64,000 bases of DNA, from the NCBI GenBank assembly GCA_964404895.1, contig CAYOLV010000001.1, positions 806,001 to 870,000 on the forward strand, read 5' to 3'. A program made the position numbers and the translations under genes. Positions 41,859 through 49,167 of this stretch are shown here, one piece after another; positions within the stretch are counted from its first letter, which is position 1; every line of letters begins with the position of its first letter. The notes below the pieces were generated by a model. The model saw only the letters and a program-made list of their open reading frames with translations. It ran no database searches and was not told the DNA's origin. The DNA is from JBGSUZ01 sp964404895 (GTDB taxonomy: Bacteria > Bacillota > Clostridia > Peptostreptococcales > Acidaminobacteraceae).

Positions 41859-43685
41859 ATGATCAAAACCATTGAATTAGATGACCAAAATTATGATATG
41901 ATCGTGGATCACGCCCGTAAAGCGATTCGAAAATATGCGCCTCAGTGGACGGACGAAAATGCCCATGACCCAGGAATTACATTGATTGAACTCTTTGCAT
42001 GGCTTAAAGAAATGCTCCAATTTTATATGGATCAGCCAACTGAAGCCATCGAACTGCAATTTTTAAAGCTTTTGGGTATAGACTTAGATGAAGGACAGCC
42101 TTCGGAAGTTATTTTGCAGAGTCCTTGCAAAGATGAGATGTATCGATTGCCAATGGGAAGTAAGCTTAGTAACGGAAGATTTACTTTTGAAACCACAAGA
42201 AACATTACCTTGGAAACGTCTCAAATTTTAGATGTGGCTGTGGACTATGAGGGCGAGAAAAAGTCGGTTTATCAGATGATTGACAATGGTTTGACCATCT
42301 ATCCTTTTGGGCCAGACGCCACGGTGGGGAGTTCCTTTTACCTTCACCTGAGTTCCCCTCTCCAAGTTCGTAAAATGTTGCTGTTTTATATTAAGGTCTT
42401 TGAAAATTACCAAGTTAAGCGAAATCCTATTAAAAATCCTGAAGAGTTCATTCCTTTCGCTCAAATCTCTTGGTATGGCAGTCAGGACAATGTGAACTGG
42501 GAACCCCTTATAATCAGCAGAGATGACACCTTCTGCATGATGCAAAGCGGACTTATAGGGATTGAAGTTCCCAATGACGATGTATGGTTAAAAGCCACCT
42601 TGACTGCATCCGATTATGATATTCCTCCAAGAATAATCGATATATACAATCGGGTATTCGAGGTCAGTCAGAAAGAAACCATTCAAAGCCCAGTCCCCAC
42701 TTATAATAGCACAGGCCTTCCTAATCAGGTCTTTGAGCTTCCACATGAAGATCTAATTTTCCAAAGCCTTGGCATTGAAGTATTTGAAAAAGGGGAAGAG
42801 GGAGACTTCCAGTGGAGGAAATGGGAACGGGTTCCATTTCTAGCAGAAGCTAATGAAGATGAGCCCTGTTTCGCCATCGACCATCAGAAAAATACCCTTT
42901 GTTTTGGGGACGGGATTAATGGGAAAATACCTCCAAAAGGGAGTGGCATGATTAGAATCAGCCACATGGAACGCAGTTATTTTGATCAGGGGAATATTCT
43001 GCTAGACAGTTTGATAGATGAACATACGGGACATTATTTCAGATGTCTCACCCCAGCCAGCGGAGGTAGAAAACGCAGTACGCTGTCAGCCTTAAAAGAA
43101 AAATTGCTAGAGGAACTCAGAAAACCTAAAGTTTGTGTGACGGCAAGAGATTACGAGGAAATTCTGATGGAAACCCCGGGATTGATGCTTCAAAAGGCAA
43201 AGTGCTTACCTCTTTATAAACCAGGCTTGTTAGATTATCCTAATCAGAAGTCAGTGAATACAGTTTCAGTCTTTGTGATACCCTTTGGCTTAAAGGCACA
43301 GACCAACCTTAGTCAATCTTATCGGAAAAATATTGAAAGCTACATGGAAAAACATCGGCTGATTACCACAGAAGTACTTATTTTAGACCCCGTATATTTC
43401 AATATAGATGTGACCTGCGAAATCAGTACCCCATTTTCAGAAGATAAGGCCGTGGAAGAAGTCCAGAAGGCTATTCAAAAGGGCACTCACTTCGATTTTG
43501 GCGATCCTATTTCCAAAAGTCAGATTTATAAACTCCTCAGTCAATGTGACAGCGTTTCCAAAATTCAGAGCATTGCCCTCAGATGCAGTAAACCCATTGT
43601 CAAAAACAGATTGGGAGATTTAGAAATACCTGTAAACGGCATAGGGGTCATCAATCAGATAGAAATCCTATTTGTCCACGACTAA
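41859..43685 (+). CDS. Baseplate wedge protein, baseplate J-like
   Basis: A 608-residue protein. The start PQWTDENAHDPGITLIELFA, followed by WLKEMLQFYMDQ, and the C-terminal block TPASGGRKRSTLSALKEKLL, EELRKPKVCVTARDYEEIL, identify a putative phage baseplate assembly protein of the J family (gp6 fold). FGDGINGKIPPKGSG in the middle is another conserved family motif. It forms a heterocomplex with the 980-residue wedge protein encoded 24 bases upstream. GCAGGAGGG precedes the start. Confidence 0.9.
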   Translation: MIKTIELDDQNYDMIVDHARKAIRKYAPQWTDENAHDPGITLIELFAWLKEMLQFYMDQPTEAIELQFLKLLGIDLDEGQPSEVILQSPCKDEMYRLPMGSKLSNGRFTFETTRNITLETSQILDVAVDYEGEKKSVYQMIDNGLTIYPFGPDATVGSSFYLHLSSPLQVRKMLLFYIKVFENYQVKRNPIKNPEEFIPFAQISWYGSQDNVNWEPLIISRDDTFCMMQSGLIGIEVPNDDVWLKATLTASDYDIPPRIIDIYNRVFEVSQKETIQSPVPTYNSTGLPNQVFELPHEDLIFQSLGIEVFEKGEEGDFQWRKWERVPFLAEANEDEPCFAIDHQKNTLCFGDGINGKIPPKGSGMIRISHMERSYFDQGNILLDSLIDEHTGHYFRCLTPASGGRKRSTLSALKEKLLEELRKPKVCVTARDYEEILMETPGLMLQKAKCLPLYKPGLLDYPNQKSVNTVSVFVIPFGLKAQTNLSQSYRKNIESYMEKHRLITTEVLILDPVYFNIDVTCEISTPFSEDKAVEEVQKAIQKGTHFDFGDPISKSQIYKLLSQCDSVSKIQSIALRCSKPIVKNRLGDLEIPVNGIGVINQIEILFVHD

Positions 43686-43703
43686 AGGAAAGGAGGTGCA
43701 TCT

Positions 43704-44813
43704 TTGAACCCATCTATTAAAATTCAAACGAAACACGCTTGGCAAAAAGGTTATGCTGAGGGTATTCAGATTGGAGACAAGGGTATTTTCTTAGACAAAG
43801 AAATTTGCAAGCATGGATGGTATATGGGTGAAATCATTGACTCTGGCGAAACTGGACACGAGTGGTCAAGGATGCGCTACACCACCAGACCCCGTTCTGA
43901 GACCAGTATTTTGCTTTGGACCTTAAGTGTAGATTATTTAATTTTTGAATATGAAGATAAACCCTATAACCTTGAAGAACTATTGGAACAACAGAATTTA
44001 TCCCTTAAAAATCTCACCACAATGCTTCAAGAATGCCAGCCTCATTGTCATGACAACCAGTCAGATATTCTCCTATATCAGGAGAAAGGACGCTACTTGA
44101 TTTATTGGTTTGAACTGATCTCTGAGGGGGATTCGGCAATCGTTACAGGTGCAGAAGTTTTTTATGAAAAACTCTCTTGGCTCAATTACCTCCCACAAAT
44201 TTATTCAGAAGACAGTGATTTTTTAGAACAGTATTTGGCGATTTTTCAAACGGTCCATGAAGAAATTGAAGAAGTCATTGACCAAATGGCTACAGTTTAC
44301 AAGCCTGAAAGCACGGAAGCGACCTTTTTAGAGGTTTTGAACGAGTGGCTCCCCGTAGACGGATTCTCCTACTTGAACGAAGCTCAAAAGAGGTTGATTT
44401 TGTCCCAGTACCCTGAGTTTAATAGGCCAAGAGGGACGCGAGCAGGTATTCTGAAGTACGTTTCTTTATACACCGATGGAGAGGCTTTTATTGTAGAATA
44501 TAAAGATTTTAAGTCGTTGAAAGACTCGGGTGAACATAGCAAAATTTATAAACAGCTTTACACCGATTCACCTTACGGGTTCACTTTATTGGTGAGAGCC
44601 GATGTGGTCAAACACAGAAAACAAGTTCAAGCATTAGAAGCTATTATGAAACAAATCGTTCCGGCTCAAGTCATTTATAAGATTGCAAAGTTGAGCCCTT
44701 ACATGGTATTGGGAGACTACACTTATTTGGGCGTCAACTCCAATATCTGCAACCAAACAGAAATCAAACTGGATGAGCAGCCGTTGTTGTCAACTGGCAC
44801 CATTGGCGAGTGA
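43704..44813 (+). CDS. Phage tail protein I-like baseplate protein
   Basis: A 369-residue protein. The first half is beta-rich (IKIQTKHAWQKGYAEGIQIG). The second half has LPQIYSEDSDFLEQYLAIFQ, VDQMATVYKPESTEATFLEV-like helices, and FNRPRGTRAGILKYVSLYT, the signature of the tail-protein domain (TIGR02242/gpI type) of eCIS and phages. It completes the wedge and is the usual attachment base for fibres. It starts at TTG 43704, eight bases after AGGAGGTG. The last gene of the operon overlaps or follows its end closely. Confidence 0.88.
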   Translation: MNPSIKIQTKHAWQKGYAEGIQIGDKGIFLDKEICKHGWYMGEIIDSGETGHEWSRMRYTTRPRSETSILLWTLSVDYLIFEYEDKPYNLEELLEQQNLSLKNLTTMLQECQPHCHDNQSDILLYQEKGRYLIYWFELISEGDSAIVTGAEVFYEKLSWLNYLPQIYSEDSDFLEQYLAIFQTVHEEIEEVIDQMATVYKPESTEATFLEVLNEWLPVDGFSYLNEAQKRLILSQYPEFNRPRGTRAGILKYVSLYTDGEAFIVEYKDFKSLKDSGEHSKIYKQLYTDSPYGFTLLVRADVVKHRKQVQALEAIMKQIVPAQVIYKIAKLSPYMVLGDYTYLGVNSNICNQTEIKLDEQPLLSTGTIGE

Positions 44814-44830
44814 GAGAGGATGATCATAGA

Positions 44831-46570
44831 GTGAACAATCAAAAGGTAATTCCATTTGAGCGCAATCGATATTTTTATGGCAAACTGCTGACGGTAAGAG
44901 ATTTTGAAGTGGAACAGCGCTATTTCAATGATAAACGACGTTTGATCAATCGTCTTTTGCTTGGGCCTGGTATTTTGGCAGGTCTCAACGTTCTCAGCGT
45001 AGACGACAAAACCATTTTGGTGGAACCGGGCGTGGCGATGGACGACCTTGGTCGAGAAATTGTGGTAGAAACTCCTTTTGTCAGCAGATTGTCGGTTTTA
45101 GAAGGTTTTGATACCATCAAAGATCACGGTGAAGTTTATTTATACATTGCGTACAAGGAGGAAGCGAGAGAAGCTGTACATAATATTTCTTCTTCAGAGC
45201 AAGCGGAACATAATCGAATTTTTGAAGGTTATCAGGTGAGTTTAATGACTCAGGCACCCAATTATGACCGTCAACTCAGCCATATGATTGAAGCGAAGAA
45301 GATCTTATTAATCGATAATGCGCAACTCCTCATGATTTTGACGCTTCCCCATTGTGGAAGTATGAGCGAAGCCTATAAAGTATCCTTGGATATTTTTAAG
45401 AAAAAAGCCGGAGAAAATCTCAACTTCCAAATGGATTTAAAATCTAGGTTCATAAACTATGGTCAAGATATGCAGCTGAGTTTTGATGAGACTAAAGTGG
45501 AAACTCAGGAACAATACCACTTAGAATGGGCTTACGACATTAGTCAAGTTGCCCCACAAGATGATTTAATTGAATTGAGAAGCTTTAAGTTGGAAGCCCT
45601 TCCGATCAGCATGGATTGTTTGGATTTTACCATTCAACATGTGGTCAGCTTAGACACGAGAACCAATCGGGATATGATTATTGAGAAATTTAAAAAGTTG
45701 TCTTTAGACGACTTAATCAGTGTATCTGCCAACGAAAAGGTGTGTTTGGCGAAACTAAAAGTTTTAAAAACTGACAAGACCTACGTGATTGAAAGCGTAA
45801 TGACTGACCCTCTGAACCAATTGATTTCCAACTTGGAGTTGAATAAAATACTCAGTCGCCAAAAGGAAATGGCAAATAGTCCTTCAAAAGAAAGGGACTC
45901 CATTTCACAATCGCTTCCCAAAGGGGAAACTCCTTCTGGCAAGTCAAACTTAGAAGTCCGCACAGGAAAAATTACTTTTGACTTCAGGCATAAAGTGAAT
46001 GCCAGAGATAAGTTCTTCTCTGAAGAAATCAACCATGACCTAGGCTCTGGAGATGTCTTTATTGAATTGGCTGTTGATTCGGAAACCAGAGAAGGAGATG
46101 CCAATTACGGGTATCAAAACCAAATGGTTTTCGGCAACTATGATATTTTTGAAAAAAGTAATTACAAGCCTGTAGTACCAAATGTAAAAACAGCTGCCAT
46201 CGTCTATAAAAACAAGGGAACCTTTAGGTTAGGGCTGCAATTCCTTGAAAACTATAGCAACGATGAACTGACATTAAAATGGAAAGCAACAAAAGCCACT
46301 ATACAATACGAGTCTTTGATTGGAAATAAGAGCATTTTAGCCATTGAACCTGCCATGGCGAAAATAAAGACTCGCGAGAAAATCAGTTTTAACGTCTTTT
46401 ACGAAAATGAACCCCTCACCTGCAACTGGAAAATCAAAGAACCAAACGGTGGCGAGATTGACCAAAATGGAGTGTATATGAGTCCTAGCAAGGAAGGCGT
46501 TTATGAAATCGTTGCAGAAATTCCAGAACGGAATGAAACACTTTCAGCCTACATCATTGTTGAAAATTAA
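44831..46570 (+). CDS. Terminal eCIS-operon protein with an Ig-like C-terminus
   Basis: About 579 residues. The opening VIPFERNRYFYGKLLTVRDF, EVEQRYFNDKRRLINRLLLG, PGILAGLNV, resembles a conserved N-terminal module I recall from proteins encoded at the ends of baseplate operons in bacterial eCIS loci; this is memory, not a search. The middle is beta-rich and the last 90 residues look like an Ig-like domain (FNVFYENEPLTCNWKIKEPN). It may be an outward baseplate component or receptor-binding part, since no classic fibre gene is present. The start is GTG 44831 (AGAGAGGA ten bases upstream) or GTG 44810. A terminator follows. Confidence 0.7.
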   Translation: MNNQKVIPFERNRYFYGKLLTVRDFEVEQRYFNDKRRLINRLLLGPGILAGLNVLSVDDKTILVEPGVAMDDLGREIVVETPFVSRLSVLEGFDTIKDHGEVYLYIAYKEEAREAVHNISSSEQAEHNRIFEGYQVSLMTQAPNYDRQLSHMIEAKKILLIDNAQLLMILTLPHCGSMSEAYKVSLDIFKKKAGENLNFQMDLKSRFINYGQDMQLSFDETKVETQEQYHLEWAYDISQVAPQDDLIELRSFKLEALPISMDCLDFTIQHVVSLDTRTNRDMIIEKFKKLSLDDLISVSANEKVCLAKLKVLKTDKTYVIESVMTDPLNQLISNLELNKILSRQKEMANSPSKERDSISQSLPKGETPSGKSNLEVRTGKITFDFRHKVNARDKFFSEEINHDLGSGDVFIELAVDSETREGDANYGYQNQMVFGNYDIFEKSNYKPVVPNVKTAAIVYKNKGTFRLGLQFLENYSNDELTLKWKATKATIQYESLIGNKSILAIEPAMAKIKTREKISFNVFYENEPLTCNWKIKEPNGGEIDQNGVYMSPSKEGVYEIVAEIPERNETLSAYIIVEN

Positions 46571-46593
46571 TTTTGAGCGCTAATTTTTGAGAA

Positions 46594-46635
46594 GAAATAC
46601 CCCGAAAATAGATTGAATTATTTTCGGGGTATTTC
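46594..46635 (+). terminator. Terminator at the end of the eCIS operon
   Basis: A perfect 17-bp stem (46594-46610 with 46619-46635) around an eight-base loop, with the core ATACCCCGAAAAT, continues into TTTTA. It lies 24 bases after the last eCIS gene and marks the right border of the transcription unit. Confidence 0.93.
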
Positions 46636-46656
46636 TTTTACTATATTATAGAAATT

Positions 46657-46690
46657 TTGACTTATTTTTTAGAAGTAGGGTAACTATGAG
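46657..46690 (+). promoter_or_regulatory. Possible promoter for the downstream signalling operon
   Basis: TTGACT at 46657-46662 matches five of six -35 positions. An 18-base spacer leads to a poor -10 candidate, TAACTA (46681-46686), and TATGAG (46685-46690) overlaps it. The site sits just after the eCIS terminator and 34 bases before ATG 46724, the expected place for a new promoter. Only the -35 is convincing. Confidence 0.3.
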
Positions 46691-46723
46691 ATGATTATGC
46701 AAAATAGATAGGGGGAGGAGCAA

Positions 46724-48055
46724 ATGAAACCTCAAATGAAATCAAAAACAATTCAAAATATAAGTTTGTTGTTGATTGCCATACTAGCTATGAGTGTCAC
46801 CGCCTGTAGTCAACGCCAGCAGGTTCAGGCCGATTCAACTACAGATTCAGAAGTGCCTAAATCCCCGTTGGCCTTTCGTATTACTTGGACAGATTACTCT
46901 GACCGTGGGGTTGCCATTAAGAAAATTGTAGAGATGTACAATGCCAAGAGCACAGGTTCATATGAAATTATTCTTCAAGGTGGAGATGAAAACATAGAAA
47001 ATATTAATAACCTCATGGCAGTGGAAAATGAAGCCCCTATTTTGGTATTACCTTACCGCTATGTGAAGTATCTTGGGAGTGAATCCAAACTGTTGGATTT
47101 ATCAGAGGCTTTTCAAAAAGAAAAAGACTATTTTTATCCTGAATTGTGGAAACTGGGAACTGTGGCAGATAAGACTTACGGCATCCCTTGGGTGGGACAC
47201 TCTATCTGTTTAATTTATAACAAAGAACTATTGGAAACTGCAGGTGTAGACCCAAGCAGTATTAAGAGCTTGGAGACCTTCGAAGATGCTTTAGAAAAGG
47301 TTGAAGCTACAACAGCTGCAAAGGGTGTAGGATTAGTAGGCGCTAATCATAACGACGTCTCTTGGATGGTCAACCAGTTCATTTATGGTTTTGGAGGCAG
47401 TTTAGTAGATTCGACGGGGAAAAAAGTTGCAATCAACACAAAAGCCTCAAAAGAAGCTTTAGATTATTATATCAATCATCTTGGCAAGTATGCCCAACCG
47501 ACTTGGCAAGACGACACGGGTGTCCAAGTCATGAAGTCTTTCAGAAGCCAAGAAATTGCCTTTGAGTTTCAAGGGGTTTGGGGTGTGACGGACATTGAGA
47601 AAAATGGCAATCCTTTTGAAATAGGGATTATTAATTTGGAGGATATTGGATTAAAGTCCGAAGTTGGCCCAATGATGCTCTCAGTTCCTCAGAATATGGA
47701 TATAAACAAGCAAGAGGAAGCTATAAAATTTATAGAATTTATGATTTCTATTGAAGCCCAAGAGAAAATTATGGATGGAGAATACAGCCCTGAACATGAC
47801 GCTTATTATCCTTTCCGTGTACCTACGCGTATGGATATGACAGATCAGTTGGTCTTCAAAAAATACCCACAGTACTTGCCTTTTGTAAAAGGATTTAAAG
47901 ACCCAAGCATAGATGTACCCGTGGCGAAGTGGCAAATTGTTAAAGAACAGATTTATGCTCCAAATTTAAATCGTTTAGTGAAAGGTGAAATCTCTATAGA
48001 AGATTTTTTGAATTTAGTAGAGTCACAGGGAAATATCATTCTTAATGAAAAATAG
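46724..48055 (+). CDS. Extracellular solute-binding lipoprotein (family 1)
   Basis: A 443-residue SBP_bac_1 type protein with a lipoprotein signal ending VTACS (Cys28). Typical blocks are FRITWTDYSDRGVAIKKIVE, YGIPWVGHSICLIYNKELLE, WMVNQFIYGFGGSLVDSTGK and EAIKFIEFMISIEAQEKIM. The fold binds sugars or similar solutes outside the membrane. No ABC permease or ATPase gene is near. The next two genes are an HD-GYP regulator and a hybrid kinase, so the protein more likely feeds a signal to that kinase than serves uptake. GGGGGAGGAG precedes the start. Confidence 0.88.
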   Translation: MKPQMKSKTIQNISLLLIAILAMSVTACSQRQQVQADSTTDSEVPKSPLAFRITWTDYSDRGVAIKKIVEMYNAKSTGSYEIILQGGDENIENINNLMAVENEAPILVLPYRYVKYLGSESKLLDLSEAFQKEKDYFYPELWKLGTVADKTYGIPWVGHSICLIYNKELLETAGVDPSSIKSLETFEDALEKVEATTAAKGVGLVGANHNDVSWMVNQFIYGFGGSLVDSTGKKVAINTKASKEALDYYINHLGKYAQPTWQDDTGVQVMKSFRSQEIAFEFQGVWGVTDIEKNGNPFEIGIINLEDIGLKSEVGPMMLSVPQNMDINKQEEAIKFIEFMISIEAQEKIMDGEYSPEHDAYYPFRVPTRMDMTDQLVFKKYPQYLPFVKGFKDPSIDVPVAKWQIVKEQIYAPNLNRLVKGEISIEDFLNLVESQGNIILNEK

Positions 48056-48075
48056 TAAACAGTGAGGTGACATAA

Positions 48076-49146
48076 ATGAAAGAAAAAATTTTGATAGTAG
48101 ATGACTCTAAAGTAGATATGATAATGATCCAAAGCATTTTAAAGGATTATAATTTACAATACGCCTATGACGGAATGGAAGCCTTAAATATTCTTGAAAA
48201 AGATCCTAACATCGATTTGATGATTTTAGACCTGAATATGCCTAACATGAATGGGTTTGAGGTCCTTGAAGTGATGAGGAGAGTCCCTCAATACCAAAAA
48301 ATTGTAACCTTGATATTGACCAATTCTGACGAGCTTGAAAATGAAATTAGAGGGTTGAGTCTTGGGGCGGTAGACTATATTCGCAAACCCCTCAATTTGG
48401 AATCTTTGAGAAAGCGCATTGAAATCCATGTGAAGCTGAAAAACGTCAGTTCATTGTTGGAAGAAAACAATGCCTCACTAGAAAAAACAGTTTTGAAGAG
48501 AACACAAGAACTTATTTTAACAAGAAATATAACCATTCACGCACTGATTGGGCTGTTAGAAGCGAGGGACTTAGAATCCTCAAATCATACCAAAAGAACC
48601 CAGCTCATGATTGAAGCCCTATGTGGGCAATTGAGTAAAAAAGAAACCTTTAAAGAACTACTTACTGAGAATTATATCAAGGAAATCGTGGAAACTGCCC
48701 CTCTTCACGATATAGGGAAAGTGGGTATTCCGGATCATATCCTCTTAAAGCCTGGTCAATTGGATGAGGAAGAATATAAAGTTATGCAGCTTCACGTTGA
48801 ATTCGGAGCAAATGCTCTGAAATATGAACTTCAAGATTTAGAGGTTCCTGAGTTTATTAGAACCGCTATTGAATGCATTGAAGGTCATCATGAAAAATAT
48901 GATGGTTCAGGTTATCCAATAGGCTTAAAAGGAGAGGCAATTCCACTGCCGGGAAGACTGATGGCGATTGTAGATGTTTACGACGCTATCATCAGCAAGC
49001 GGATTTATAAAGAGGCAATGAGACATGAAGTAGCTATTGGTTATATAAATGAGCAAAGTGGTGCACATTTTGACCCTGAAATTGTCAAAGCATTTTTGGA
49101 AATTGAAGATCAGATTCAAGCCATTGTGAAGGAATTTAAACACTAA
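48076..49146 (+). CDS. Response regulator with HD-GYP phosphodiesterase domain
   Basis: A 356-residue protein. The receiver has the acidic pair Asp9-Asp10 and phospho-acceptor Asp52 (LMILDLNMPNMNG), with Lys in IRKPLN. A coiled-coil linker joins it to an HD-GYP domain with catalytic His211-Asp212 (APLHDIGKVGIPDHILLKPG), the HH pair in EGHHEKYDGSGYP, and Gly279-Tyr280-Pro281. All metal-binding motifs I can check are present, so cyclic di-GMP hydrolysis is expected. It lies 20 bases after the solute-binding gene and 21 before the hybrid kinase gene. It is the breakdown counterpart of the diguanylate cyclase at 9943. Confidence 0.92.
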   Translation: MKEKILIVDDSKVDMIMIQSILKDYNLQYAYDGMEALNILEKDPNIDLMILDLNMPNMNGFEVLEVMRRVPQYQKIVTLILTNSDELENEIRGLSLGAVDYIRKPLNLESLRKRIEIHVKLKNVSSLLEENNASLEKTVLKRTQELILTRNITIHALIGLLEARDLESSNHTKRTQLMIEALCGQLSKKETFKELLTENYIKEIVETAPLHDIGKVGIPDHILLKPGQLDEEEYKVMQLHVEFGANALKYELQDLEVPEFIRTAIECIEGHHEKYDGSGYPIGLKGEAIPLPGRLMAIVDVYDAIISKRIYKEAMRHEVAIGYINEQSGAHFDPEIVKAFLEIEDQIQAIVKEFKH

Positions 49147-49167
49147 AGTATATAGGGGTGATATGGG

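Larger units (their letters stand above)
14753..46570. other. Contractile injection system (eCIS/PVC-like) locus
   Basis: This span holds the sheath, two tube proteins, tail-assembly-chaperone and DUF6760-like frames, LysM hub, gpD-like hub, gpV-like spike, gp25, two wedge proteins, gpI-like protein, DUF4280 tip, DUF4255 cap and AAA+ ATPase. The ATPase, DUF4255 and DUF4280 genes are eCIS hallmarks not found together in R-type tailocins. There is no capsid, portal, terminase, holin or integrase gene, and no TssJ/L/M of a type VI system. Nearly all genes read rightwards. Only the LysM membrane protein (14753-15895) and the ATPase (23868-25997) are reversed, which suggests at least three promoters. 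Confidence 0.9.

Noticed and set aside
29055..46570. Prophage
   Set aside because: Only tail-type genes occur. No terminase, portal, capsid, integrase, holin or endolysin is visible, and an AAA+ ATPase and DUF4255 cap are present.
22035..46570. R-type tailocin (bacteriocin)
   Set aside because: Tailocins carry lysis genes and tail fibre/chaperone pairs and lack the eCIS ATPase, DUF4255 and DUF4280 proteins seen here.
22035..46570. Type VI secretion system
   Set aside because: No TssJ, TssL, TssM or ClpV-type genes, and the sheath is a single phage-type protein rather than a TssB/TssC pair.
46681..46697. GATTAT as a -10 element for the binding-protein gene
   Set aside because: The spacing from the good -35 (TTGACT) is far too long for a single promoter.
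48056..48075. c-di-GMP riboswitch near the GGDEF or HD-GYP genes
   Set aside because: The gaps before these genes (20 bases or fewer) are too short, and no GEMM-like core was found in the longer gaps.
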